From NCBI GenBank assembly GCA_036961205.1, contig JBALVI010000006.1, forward strand, positions 1 through 64,000: a stretch of 64,000 nucleotides of DNA, in the 5' to 3' direction. Positions 54,906 to 63,433 of this stretch are shown here, piece by piece. Position numbers and translations under genes: made by a program. Positions within the stretch are counted from its first letter, which is position 1; each line of letters begins with the position of its first letter. The notes under the pieces were generated by a model. That model was not told the DNA's origin and searched no databases. It worked only from the letters and a program-made list of their open reading frames with translations. This DNA comes from CALJFL01 sp036961205. GTDB taxonomy: Bacteria > Pseudomonadota > Gammaproteobacteria > Pseudomonadales > Halieaceae.

Positions 54906-55589
54906 TTAAGAGAGCCTAACGTTACGCAGTGCGACCGCTTTTCGATACAAGCTCAGATCCAAAGCATGATGTTTTTCGATTCTTGTACGCAGACTCGTAT
55001 CTTCAATGTAACTGTGAGATTCTTTTGAAGGGTTTGCATTGTCAAATGAACTCGCTAGCGTATCTCCCAGAACTTTGTGACCAAAATACTCGAGGTCCTG
55101 TTCATAAAACTCAGTGATGCCGACAAAACTAAAGCGCGAGAACGGAAACCCCCAAAAGAATTTACAGTAGAAGTTTTGAAGCTCCGGACCCAGACAGAAT
55201 CGTTCCAGAGTCCATCCCTCCTCGACAACACGGCGCCGCAACGGACCAGATTTTGTGGGCTCATAGTCCCGCAGCCAGTAATAATAATGTGATGCTATTC
55301 GCTCCACCGGTTCGCGCAACCAGACCACAAATTGCTTTTCCTTGGCAACCGGCAAGAAGCGATACTTCAGGGGCATAAAATGGCCATGAATACAGCCTAG
55401 ATGTGCCAGCTTCTTGCCCGCTGCAATATTCTTCACACTGCGATTCAAGGTTTTGAAATTGCGCTGGAAAGTACTTAAATTAAGGGGTCTATCCGCGTAG
55501 TCACGAAGCACATTACCGTCGAAATGCCTATCCAGGGCAGAACCGAAACTCACCCCGGCAGTCTTCGGCAGATGTACCGAAATCAGCAC
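54906..55589 (-). CDS. Sulfotransferase family 2-like protein
   Basis: 227 residues. HLPKTAGVSFGSALD (residues 6-20) is the phosphosulfate loop of the family that includes heparan sulfate 2-O-sulfotransferases, and KQFVVWLREPVERIASHYYY is the 3'-phosphate segment. The chain is short but complete. It lies seven bases after the epimerase gene, so the two are likely one transcript. Confidence 0.83.
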   Translation of the reverse strand: MLISVHLPKTAGVSFGSALDRHFDGNVLRDYADRPLNLSTFQRNFKTLNRSVKNIAAGKKLAHLGCIHGHFMPLKYRFLPVAKEKQFVVWLREPVERIASHYYYWLRDYEPTKSGPLRRRVVEEGWTLERFCLGPELQNFYCKFFWGFPFSRFSFVGITEFYEQDLEYFGHKVLGDTLASSFDNANPSKESHSYIEDTSLRTRIEKHHALDLSLYRKAVALRNVRLS

Positions 55590-55596
55590 AGGAAAA

Positions 55597-56511
55597 TCAC
55601 TGTTTCTGTTGCGCCCAGGAAAGCAATCGTTCCAGGCCTTCGTTCATCGTCACTTTAGGGCGCCAATCAAGCACGCGTTCAGCTTCGGCAATATCCAGAT
55701 AAATAGCAGGAACATCAAAGCCCCTGCCCGGTTTGTAATCGCGTTGTACCGCTAAGCCTGAGACAGCTTCAATTTGATCGATTACAGCGTTCAAGGAGAG
55801 CCCTGATCCCGAGCCTATATTGATAGCCTGTCCAGCACACTCTACTTCAGATGCTTTCAGCATAGCGTCTACAGCGTCTTTTACATAAATGAAATCGCGT
55901 ACAACTGAACCATCACCCCAGATCTCTATAGGCTGGGCATTCAAGGCTTTGTGGCAAAACGCGGCGATCACTCCCTGCCCGGTATCCGGTCGTTGGTACT
56001 CACCATATGGGTTGGAAAGACGCAGGCTGCAGGTCTCCAGCCCATGTAACTGGTGATATAAATATAGGTATTTTTCTATCGCCAGCTTTACGATGCCGTA
56101 GGAGCAGGTGGGGTTGGTCACGTGTTGCTCGGTTACTGGCACCTGCTGGGGTACGCCGTAGACAGTACCCCCTGAGGATATGAAGACCACTTTGGCGACA
56201 TTGTTGGCGACCGCGATATCCAGCAAGTTGAGCGCACCTTGCAGGTTACTTGCTACATCGTAGCCCGGGTTTTCGTTAGACGACTTTGGCAGTGTGGTAG
56301 AGGCGAGATGGAAAATTGCATCACAGCCTATAACTGCGCCTGCCAAGATTTCGATATCCAGGAAGCTGCCGACGACCCAATGCAAATTCTCGTGCGCCAT
56401 AGGATTGGCCTGAAGGTCAAGGCCGCAGACCTGATAGCCTTGGTCCAGCAGCGCTTCAACCAGATGGCGACCTAAAAAACCAGATGCCCCTGTAACTAAA
56501 ACCTTGTTCAT
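55597..56511 (-). CDS. NAD-dependent nucleotide-sugar epimerase/dehydratase (GalE-like)
   Basis: 304-residue extended short-chain dehydrogenase. Rossmann motif VTGASGFLGRHLVEAL (residues 6-21, GxxGxxG) and the catalytic YGIVK (Y-x3-K near residue 142) are seen, with SGGTVYG upstream of it. Such enzymes interconvert UDP-sugars for glycan synthesis; the substrate cannot be set from the sequence. It is followed closely by the family 2 sulfotransferase gene. Confidence 0.88.
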   Translation of the reverse strand: MNKVLVTGASGFLGRHLVEALLDQGYQVCGLDLQANPMAHENLHWVVGSFLDIEILAGAVIGCDAIFHLASTTLPKSSNENPGYDVASNLQGALNLLDIAVANNVAKVVFISSGGTVYGVPQQVPVTEQHVTNPTCSYGIVKLAIEKYLYLYHQLHGLETCSLRLSNPYGEYQRPDTGQGVIAAFCHKALNAQPIEIWGDGSVVRDFIYVKDAVDAMLKASEVECAGQAINIGSGSGLSLNAVIDQIEAVSGLAVQRDYKPGRGFDVPAIYLDIAEAERVLDWRPKVTMNEGLERLLSWAQQKQ

Positions 56512-56581
56512 TGATTTCCTTAAGTCGCATTGTGCGCGCTGGTGAAGCGAATGCTACCCAGTATAGCCCGGAAGGCAAGTG

Positions 56582-57511
56582 TCATATTTTATTCAGTAAC
56601 TTGGCCACAAACAAACTGGCATTGCCGGTTATGGTTTGCAGGTACACACCAGACCTTTTGATGCCCCTCATCCGGGGTATCAATGGCTCATTTCTAGCCT
56701 GGGAAAACTCTTCCAATATAACTCTATTCTCCGGAGAAATAAGATCCTGAACTGTCTGCAAAGCCTCAATATTAATGGTATTCCAGTTTCTGGAGCGGTT
56801 TTGCAAGGCTCGAGTGGTGCGCCGGATTCTAGCCCGCAGACCCCGATTGGAGCCTACAATATTGCGTGTGTGCTGCCGGTATTGAAGCGAAGGACGCGGA
56901 TCATAAATGACCGTGCCACCCGCAGCACTCACCAGAAGATAGGTCCACCAATCGTGGCTAACCACATTTATATTCCCCGCAGTCAACAGCAGTTGGCGAG
57001 CCGCTTTGTTCATCACCATGGTATTGCCACCACCAATGTTTTGAAGCAGGGCGTTGGCAAAACTCGGAGGGCGACGGAAAAGTGGCGACAGACCTACCGG
57101 CCTACCATCCTCCGTTACAGCCCTGGTTCTGGCGCAGTACAATGACGGGGAATCCTGCGGCAGAGATTCAAGCATGCCAACCGCCCGAGTCAGCTTTTCC
57201 GCTTCCCAGATGTCATCTTGATCCGCGAAGGCATAGTAATCCGCATTGATTTCATTATTGCAGGCAAGTGAGAGGAAATTCGCCGTGTGGCCATTTTGTG
57301 GGCCGCTTAGAACCTCGGCAGGAAGGCCGTCACGTCCAAATTGATAGCCATCAAGCAGTGCCAGCGTATTATCTTTGGACCCATCGTCGGATATCCACAG
57401 CCGCAGATTTCCATGCCACTGCCGGTTGATAGAATCTAACTGATCGGGTAGAAAACGGGCGCCATCAAGCGTGCATAGTAATATCGCAACCGAAGGGCCC
57501 GCATTGTTCAC
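56582..57511 (-). CDS. Family 2 glycosyltransferase (rhamnosyltransferase-like)
   Basis: 309 residues. SVAILLCTLDGARFLPDQLDS-like start, WISDDGSKDNT and AFADQDDIWEAEKL (the DQDD metal site) are typical of GT2 rhamnosyltransferases. The GTG start overlaps the ppiC-like stop by 4 bases, tying the glycan genes to the isomerase. A 70-base gap separates it from the epimerase gene. Confidence 0.88.
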   Translation of the reverse strand: MNNAGPSVAILLCTLDGARFLPDQLDSINRQWHGNLRLWISDDGSKDNTLALLDGYQFGRDGLPAEVLSGPQNGHTANFLSLACNNEINADYYAFADQDDIWEAEKLTRAVGMLESLPQDSPSLYCARTRAVTEDGRPVGLSPLFRRPPSFANALLQNIGGGNTMVMNKAARQLLLTAGNINVVSHDWWTYLLVSAAGGTVIYDPRPSLQYRQHTRNIVGSNRGLRARIRRTTRALQNRSRNWNTINIEALQTVQDLISPENRVILEEFSQARNEPLIPRMRGIKRSGVYLQTITGNASLFVAKLLNKI

Positions 57512-58524
57512 TCAGGAGAATTGGGGTCAGCAGAAACTGCAAGCTCAATGGCGAGCTTATTAAATGCCTCCAGGCGCGCCGCCTCACTCAGACCTGTTGA
57601 CGCTTCTGTGGATACCTGTGCAGTTTTGTACTGCTCAAATAATTCGTCCAGAACTGGCCCATCCAGCCGTGCTTCTTCAGAAATTCGGTACCGAGCATCG
57701 AATTCCTTCGCCGCAAGGCTTCTGAATTCTTTCGCAAGGTCTATATAAATTTCATCCTGGACCTCTTCATAGCTTCTATAGGCTTTGGGCCTGATATCGT
57801 CAAGCCTGATAATATGAAACCCAAATTTGGATTCGGTAACCGGCGAGTAATCGCCTATAGCTTCGATTTTAAACGTTGCGTTATGATATTGGGGAGCAAC
57901 ACGACTGAACTTACCTTTGGACATCCAGGTATCGAACTTGCCGCCTACCTTTTTCGAACCGGGGTCATCTGAATATTCCTCAACCATTTCTTCAAAGCTG
58001 GCACCCGCGTTTAATTCCGCCAGATACCTTTCAAGCCCCGGCTTAAACTCACGCCGATTGCACTCTGGCGGCGCACACATAAACAATATGTGTGAAGTTA
58101 ATCTCTGTTCAGGGATAGGTGCATATTTGTCTTTCTCAGTTTGATAGCGCTCTTTGGCCAGTTCCGTAAAGTCTGGCATTTCAATGTCACGCATGTAGTT
58201 ATTAACTACAAAATTTCGATTGGTGTTGCGTATACGGAATTGCTGAGCCCAGTACAGTGCCGCGTCATCTTCTTCAGTAAACGCTTCGGCCTCTGCTGCA
58301 AGCTTTTTGGCAGCCAACGATATATTCAATAATTCGAGACGATCACCCACATCATCGGCTGCAGCTGCCTGCATTTGTGGCGTCCAATGGGTGATCATTT
58401 GCTTAACTTCTTCCCGGGTGAAGCCGAAGCCCTGATCTTCTACAATATATTCCTGAGCAAACGTATTACCCGCAAGAACCAATAGGACTAGCGGAATAGA
58501 AACTCGTTTATAGAACATGGTCAT
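57508..58524 (-). CDS. Exported PpiC-type peptidyl-prolyl isomerase
   Basis: 338 residues. A signal peptide (residues 1-23, ending TFAQ) sends it to the periplasm. The parvulin domain is at about 130-240 (LTSHILFMCAPPECN ... GASFEEMVEEYSDDPGSKKVGG ... GFHIIRLDD). A CAPPEC cysteine pair in the first strand is unusual and may form a disulfide. SurA-like flanking helices surround the domain. It lies between the gene for an abundant exported protein and the glycan genes, and overlaps the GT2 gene by 4 bases. A role in folding an envelope protein is inferred. Confidence 0.87.
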   Translation of the reverse strand: MTMFYKRVSIPLVLLVLAGNTFAQEYIVEDQGFGFTREEVKQMITHWTPQMQAAAADDVGDRLELLNISLAAKKLAAEAEAFTEEDDAALYWAQQFRIRNTNRNFVVNNYMRDIEMPDFTELAKERYQTEKDKYAPIPEQRLTSHILFMCAPPECNRREFKPGLERYLAELNAGASFEEMVEEYSDDPGSKKVGGKFDTWMSKGKFSRVAPQYHNATFKIEAIGDYSPVTESKFGFHIIRLDDIRPKAYRSYEEVQDEIYIDLAKEFRSLAAKEFDARYRISEEARLDGPVLDELFEQYKTAQVSTEASTGLSEAARLEAFNKLAIELAVSADPNSPE

Positions 58525-58548
58525 AATCTCGGTTACAGATGATTAAAA

Positions 58549-58580
58549 CAAAAAAAACCGGTGCCCAAAAGGGCACCGGT
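58549..58580 (-). terminator. Rho-independent terminator of the exported-protein gene
   Basis: A perfect ten-pair stem ACCGGTGCCC/GGGCACCGGT with an AAAA-strand (TTTT) loop is followed on the minus strand by a long T-rich tract. It lies 25 bases after the stop of the gene at 58605. Confidence 0.94.
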
Positions 58581-58604
58581 TCTGTTTTCTACTTACTTGC
58601 TTTG

Positions 58605-60281
58605 TTACGGAGCCGGAGCCGGAGCCGTACCAGAAGCAGCCGCATTGATATATGCGTGGTCAATGATGCGACCATAGCTGGCTGCTGCATTGTTAGCGAA
58701 AGTACGCTCCCATGCCGCGAAACCAACGATGGGTACACTTGCACCGGCATCAGCAACAGGCACGAAGTTAACCGGCGCATCTACCGCAGGAGTATCCAAT
58801 GCTGGCTGATAGATAGCCTGGACCTTGCCCGTAGTAGCATCCGCAGTTACAGACAACTGGGCCCAACCATTGGGTGAACCAAGAGCAGCGACGTTGAACG
58901 AAGTAGCGTAAGCGCTATCAAGTACCGGTGCGTTAGTGCCATCGGTCCATTCGATCACGTTCACTTCGTTTTCAAGCAGAGCTGAATCAGGCCTGTCAGT
59001 AGTCTGCGGTGAAATCACCAGACCGCCTTGGGGCGTTGTCACTTGTTGCTCTTCACGATCCCAGAACTCAATATCAACAGTAACGGGAAGGTCTCTTGCG
59101 TCACAGGTATCAAGTGGGCCACCAGAAGCAGCAGGAACTGCTGCCGCCTGAGCTGCATTCAAACAATCGTCGATATCACCGCCAGCGTCCAGAATGGTAG
59201 TGTAATCGCGCAGGTTAAGCATCAGGTACTGACCTGGCATAGTAACAACCCAATCGGTAGACACTGCATTAGCTGCGTTGGTTGACCACTCGTTGATAAC
59301 TTCCTGAGCGCCCAGTGCGGTACGAACGCCATTGAAGCGACCAGTGGCCGTTCCTACTGGTGAGCCACCGTCAAGGTTCGGGTACAAGAAGCTGTAGTAG
59401 TCAGTGCTTCCTATAACGATAATTTCCTGGTTGGACATCATCGCGCTGGCATTGAAGTCAGCAATGTGGACTGCACGGCTACCAAATTCAGTTCCAGTTT
59501 CAGCGGAACGAACGAAGTAAGTAACGTTAAGAACGTTACCAGTGTCGCCCAAATTGTTGGATGCAGTGCCACCAGCATTAATTCCGTTGGTCAAACCAGC
59601 GGTGGCTGCAGCACAAGACGTCCAGGTAGGAGAAGCAATGGAACCGATAATCTCGGAACAAGCCTGATTAGACAGGGTGTCTGACAAAACACCAATCCCA
59701 AGCGGCGCAACGCCAGGTCCCGCAGAGGGGCCAGTTGTTGCATTACGGAAGAAGTTAGTCTCAACTGATCCGCAATCGACTGGAGTGCCAAGGGGAGTGT
59801 GCAGAGAACCAAGGTAAATCCAAGGGGCTGTAGCAGCGCTAGCAGAACCCATACCGATGATCTCGATGTAACCTTCTTCTGCGCCTTCACGGAAGATGTC
59901 ACCCATTTCAGCGATGCCGGTATCAGCAACAGTCTGAGGAGCAGTACAAGACGTGTCAGTAGTACCAACACGGATTGTGCCGTCTACGTCACGGATGCTA
60001 CCAGTCCACATATCGTATGGAGACATGATGATGTTGAAGTCGAGTGCGTCCATAGAGTCGGAAGCGCGACGATAGCGCAGCTTAACAACCTGTGTCTCGG
60101 CACTTGTGTTAGTGATATGTACACCGGTTACAAAGTCACCCTGGACTGTGTAATAAGGTACGACTGCAGCGTCACCAAGACCAGTACCCGCGAAGGTCTG
60201 TGCTTGAGTTACGCCTGTATAGCCAGCGGTAGCTGCAGCAACTGCAGCGACGAGGCCTAAAGGTTTGAAATTTGTGTTCAT
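58605..60281 (-). CDS. Exported protein of unknown function, probably abundant
   Basis: 558 residues; I do not recognise a functional domain. A signal peptide (residues 1-27, ending VTQA) is followed by a Thr/Ser/Ala/Gly-rich chain with about ten cysteines in pairs (for example DTSC, DDC, DTC), suggesting disulfides in the periplasm, outer surface or medium. The start GLGDAAVVPYYTVQGDFVTGVH and RYRRASDSMDALDFNI resemble uncharacterised proteins of marine gammaproteobacteria as far as I recall. The C-terminus is a short Ala/Pro tail. A consensus promoter, AGGAG ribosome site and strong terminator point to high expression as a single gene. Confidence 0.8.
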   Translation of the reverse strand: MNTNFKPLGLVAAVAAATAGYTGVTQAQTFAGTGLGDAAVVPYYTVQGDFVTGVHITNTSAETQVVKLRYRRASDSMDALDFNIIMSPYDMWTGSIRDVDGTIRVGTTDTSCTAPQTVADTGIAEMGDIFREGAEEGYIEIIGMGSASAATAPWIYLGSLHTPLGTPVDCGSVETNFFRNATTGPSAGPGVAPLGIGVLSDTLSNQACSEIIGSIASPTWTSCAAATAGLTNGINAGGTASNNLGDTGNVLNVTYFVRSAETGTEFGSRAVHIADFNASAMMSNQEIIVIGSTDYYSFLYPNLDGGSPVGTATGRFNGVRTALGAQEVINEWSTNAANAVSTDWVVTMPGQYLMLNLRDYTTILDAGGDIDDCLNAAQAAAVPAASGGPLDTCDARDLPVTVDIEFWDREEQQVTTPQGGLVISPQTTDRPDSALLENEVNVIEWTDGTNAPVLDSAYATSFNVAALGSPNGWAQLSVTADATTGKVQAIYQPALDTPAVDAPVNFVPVADAGASVPIVGFAAWERTFANNAAASYGRIIDHAYINAAASGTAPAPAP

Positions 60282-60335
60282 AAAGGAGACTCCTAATGTT
60301 TCTATTTTTTACAACGTAAGTTAGTTGCTAGCGCT

Positions 60336-60363
60336 ATTATTGCTAGCTGCAGCCAGCTGTCAA
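60336..60363 (-). promoter_or_regulatory. Sigma70 promoter of the exported-protein gene
   Basis: TTGACA (60358-60363), 16-base spacer, AATAAT (60336-60341) on the minus strand, about 55 bases before the ATG. The -35 is perfect and the -10 differs at one base. Confidence 0.85.
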
Positions 60364-60376
60364 CCAAAGTGGGCAT

Positions 60377-60829
60377 CTAAAGGTTGGCACTATGCCACCA
60401 TTCTCCGTCGTCGAATATCCAGCGTTCGTCGAAAAGATGGGGAAGCGCGCCAACCGCTTTTGATGCTTCTGAGGTATGTTTGACGGGTTCGGACATGACC
60501 CTAACCGCCACACTCGCCACAGCTGCAACGGCATCATAGTTGCGAACCTCGATGCCTGTCAACTCCCAATTGACCATGTATGAAAACTTCCTTATATACA
60601 TAGCCTTAGGGAATGTTCTTCTGAAAGTAGGTGTGGAATATTCATAGAGACCACTCCAGTCGTGCGCCATCTTCAAATCCCACCGCTCACGGACCCGATT
60701 TTCGAGGTGCGTAAGCTCGGCTTCGGAGAGCTCACGAGGAACCTCCTGGCCACAACCAGACAACAGTAAAATCGCCATGCCAAGCGCTAACATTGCGCTG
60801 CGGGAACTTGTGAAGAGACTACGTAACAT
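60377..60829 (-). CDS. Small lipoprotein of unknown function
   Basis: 150 residues. The signal peptide has lipobox LLLSGC, with the lipidated Cys at about residue 26. The mature part (ELSEAELTHLENRVRERWDL ... GLYEYSTPTFRRTF ... RWIFDDGEWWHSA) has the helical start and hydrophobic C-terminal strands of an NTF2/SnoaL-like fold, which is a guess from pattern only. An internal ATG would give a shorter signal peptide. It has its own promoter. Confidence 0.75.
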   Translation of the reverse strand: MLRSLFTSSRSAMLALGMAILLLSGCGQEVPRELSEAELTHLENRVRERWDLKMAHDWSGLYEYSTPTFRRTFPKAMYIRKFSYMVNWELTGIEVRNYDAVAAVASVAVRVMSEPVKHTSEASKAVGALPHLFDERWIFDDGEWWHSANL

Positions 60830-60861
60830 ACTGTATACACTACCTTTTTTAGCAGTCGGCG

Positions 60862-60889
60862 ATTATACGCAAGACCACTTTTATTACAA
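60862..60889 (-). promoter_or_regulatory. Sigma70 promoter of the small lipoprotein gene
   Basis: TTGTAA (60884-60889), 16-base spacer, perfect TATAAT (60862-60867) on the minus strand, about 33 bases before the start codon. Confidence 0.8.
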
Positions 60890-61199
60890 GCTGAAGGCAC
60901 TGCTTTAGCGAACAAACAGCGCTGCCAGCGGCAACACAGGTATCAGGATATCGCAATTCTGAGCCTGACTGAACTAACACCCTAGGTGGAAATCGGGGCG
61001 CCAAAAATCGGCTAAATGCTGGCTACATGAGCCGAAAATCGCCAACCTACGTGATCAATGACGTGTAACGGACGGGATTATTCCATTTATTTTAGCTGTA
61101 TAATTTACGTCTGTTTCGGGGTCTAAAACTCTCCAGATACCTAAGGAATTGGCTGCTAACGGTCTAATCGACGAGCGATTTTAGCCCAACTACCTATGG
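60890..61199. other. Intergenic stretch between gspD and the lipoprotein gene
   Basis: Just over 300 bases with no coding region I would accept. It lies downstream of gspD, but no hairpin with a T-tract is visible. A TATAAT on the plus strand (61099-61104) has no fitting -35. A loose inverted repeat TCGGCT/AGCCGA lies near 61010-61040. Confidence 0.4.
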
Positions 61200-63377
61200 C
61201 TACTCCTTGATGAGTACCATATCCCGAATCTGTGAACGCATTTGGTCGCTCACTTCACGCAATTCAGTCTCGTTGTACAGCGCTCGGGGCGTAATGATCA
61301 CCAGTAATTCAGTACGACGATCTTCTTTGGTGACAGTCCCAAACAAAGGCCCTATTAGAGGTAGCTTGTGGAGAAAAGGGATGCCTGACGACGCGTCTGA
61401 GGCGTTCTCCCGGATCAATCCACCGAGAACAACAGATTCGTTGGAGCGTACCGCTACTCGACTGCTGATCTCTCTCTCCAGAAAGGAACGCTGGCCTGTG
61501 GCGGGATCTATAGGACCCACGTCGGTTACTGACTGCTCGATATCCATAGTCACCAGGCCCCCGGCGTTGACCGACGGCTTAACATTCAATTTCACCCCAG
61601 TATCCCGGTATTCAACCGACTGGGTCAGGCTGTCGCCCCCTGTGTTTACCGTTTGATTGGCAAAAACCGGCACCTGATCCCCAACATGGATATAGGCTTC
61701 ATGATTGTCCAGCACCATCACCGAGGGTGAAGAGATCACGTTGATAAGCGATTCCTCCGATAGTGCGTTCAAAACGGCGCTGATATCACCAATGGAGTTG
61801 GTAACCGTATAAGAGAAGCCAGGTACCACGGCCGCTGGCCCAGTCGCTGCATTAGCCAGTACGCCAAGGCCGTCATAGTCACTGCCCAGGCCATTCTTGA
61901 AGGTCCATTCAAGGCCGTAACGCAGCTCATCGGTCAACGAAACTTCCATGATACTGGCCTCGATAATCACCTGTGTGGCGACAATATCCAGTTGCTCCAA
62001 TGCATCCTCTATCAACCGGTATTGCATACCGTTGGCATAGATCATCAAGGAGTTGTTTTCATCATCGGAGACCACCCGGACATCCGCCAACATGTTTTCA
62101 CTACCGGCGAGGGAGGCATCCCCCGCCATGGTGACCGCAGATATTCCCGATTGGCTGCCACGCGAACCAGAACCAGTATTAGAGAAAGCACTGCGAGAAT
62201 TACCGGTATTGCCGCCCGACCCGACAGACTCAGGTGACATGCCAGGGGCAACACTGGCATCTCGTCCGCGAGAAGCAGACGAGCTTCCACCACCACCCGC
62301 ATAGATGCTATTCAGTAAATCGGCGAGACGACCCGCTTCGGTATTTTGAACGGGGTAGACATACAAACGCTTATCAAAGGCTGAATAGTGAGCTTCATCC
62401 AACCGCTCAATCCATTTCTGCGCCGTGTCCAGATAATGGGCTCGCGGAGTGACAATGAGAATACTGTTCAGACGATCAATCGGTATCACCCGTATTAACT
62501 GCCCTATACTGCCGCCGCCCTCAGAGCCGTCGTTCAGCATGGCGCCTAGCGCTTCCTCTATTTCCTGCACGCTGCTGTTTTTAAGAGGGAACAAACCCAC
62601 GGACATACCAGCCAGCAGATCAACGTCAAATGTATTGACCATCTCCAGCCAGCCATTCAGTTGAGCCCTGGTTCCCGCGAGCATCAAAATATTGCGGGAG
62701 TTATCAACGCGAACAAAGGTCCCGGGATCGGCCACAGGCTTGAGGATCTCAGCCATATTGGTAGCGCTAATATACTGCAGCGGAATAATAATTGTGCTGT
62801 AGCCCGCCGCGGTGTCACGCGCGTTAGACACATTAGGTGCAACCTTGGTGCCGGTGGCACTGCCCGTTACCAAATAACGGCCTTCCTTACCCCGTATCAT
62901 TATTGCGCCGTTGGTCTTGAGTAGCGACTCCAGAATGCCCAGCAACTCGCTACGCGGGATCGGTGTGCGTGTACGCAGGGTAATCTGACCACTGACCGGA
63001 TTGTCGACAATATAGTCCAGTGCCAGAATGTCGCCCATAATGGCGTGCATCACCTCGCTGAGCGGGGCCTGCTCAAAATTCAGACTGACGTCATCGCCAA
63101 CGAACCTGACCGGCGACTGTACCGCTGGGATGTTCACCTGCTTGTCGTTGCCACGGTAGATTACCGCCTCGTCGCCAGGTTCATCTTCAGCTTTTTCGCC
63201 TTTAGCCAATGCCGTGGCTGAGGTCGCCAGTGGCGCCGATGCATCTACAATTTTTTTCTCAGTGTTTACTGAGCCCGAGCTAGCTTCACCGCTAGAAAGA
63301 GCGCGGTCACGCTCCTCCAGGGCTGCACAGCTGGACAGCAAGCTCAGCGCAGCCACTACTGCAATTTTATCCCACAT
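61200..63377 (-). CDS. gspD: Type II secretion system secretin GspD
   Basis: Outer-membrane channel of the type II secretion system. A lipoprotein signal peptide (MWDKIAVVAALSLLSSC) is followed by an acidic linker, the N0 domain (about 95-165), N1-N3 domains (about 175-430), and the secretin domain with VIIEASIMEV and VPVFANQTV. The Ser/Gly-rich stretch around residues 365-410 sits in the N3 loop. The start at 63377 is chosen for GGGAG six bases upstream and the complete lipobox; the open frame extends 19 codons more, overlapping the upstream gene. 725 residues. Confidence 0.93.
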   Translation of the reverse strand: MWDKIAVVAALSLLSSCAALEERDRALSSGEASSGSVNTEKKIVDASAPLATSATALAKGEKAEDEPGDEAVIYRGNDKQVNIPAVQSPVRFVGDDVSLNFEQAPLSEVMHAIMGDILALDYIVDNPVSGQITLRTRTPIPRSELLGILESLLKTNGAIMIRGKEGRYLVTGSATGTKVAPNVSNARDTAAGYSTIIIPLQYISATNMAEILKPVADPGTFVRVDNSRNILMLAGTRAQLNGWLEMVNTFDVDLLAGMSVGLFPLKNSSVQEIEEALGAMLNDGSEGGGSIGQLIRVIPIDRLNSILIVTPRAHYLDTAQKWIERLDEAHYSAFDKRLYVYPVQNTEAGRLADLLNSIYAGGGGSSSASRGRDASVAPGMSPESVGSGGNTGNSRSAFSNTGSGSRGSQSGISAVTMAGDASLAGSENMLADVRVVSDDENNSLMIYANGMQYRLIEDALEQLDIVATQVIIEASIMEVSLTDELRYGLEWTFKNGLGSDYDGLGVLANAATGPAAVVPGFSYTVTNSIGDISAVLNALSEESLINVISSPSVMVLDNHEAYIHVGDQVPVFANQTVNTGGDSLTQSVEYRDTGVKLNVKPSVNAGGLVTMDIEQSVTDVGPIDPATGQRSFLEREISSRVAVRSNESVVLGGLIRENASDASSGIPFLHKLPLIGPLFGTVTKEDRRTELLVIITPRALYNETELREVSDQMRSQIRDMVLIKE

Positions 63378-63433
63378 GGAAACTCCCAATAGTTTCGAAT
63401 GTCTTTTTGTTTTCATATTTGACGTCCATTGCA

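Noticed and set aside
61076..61104. Plus-strand TATAAT downstream of gspD, considered as a small-RNA promoter
   Set aside because: No acceptable -35 at 15-18 bases and no terminator downstream.
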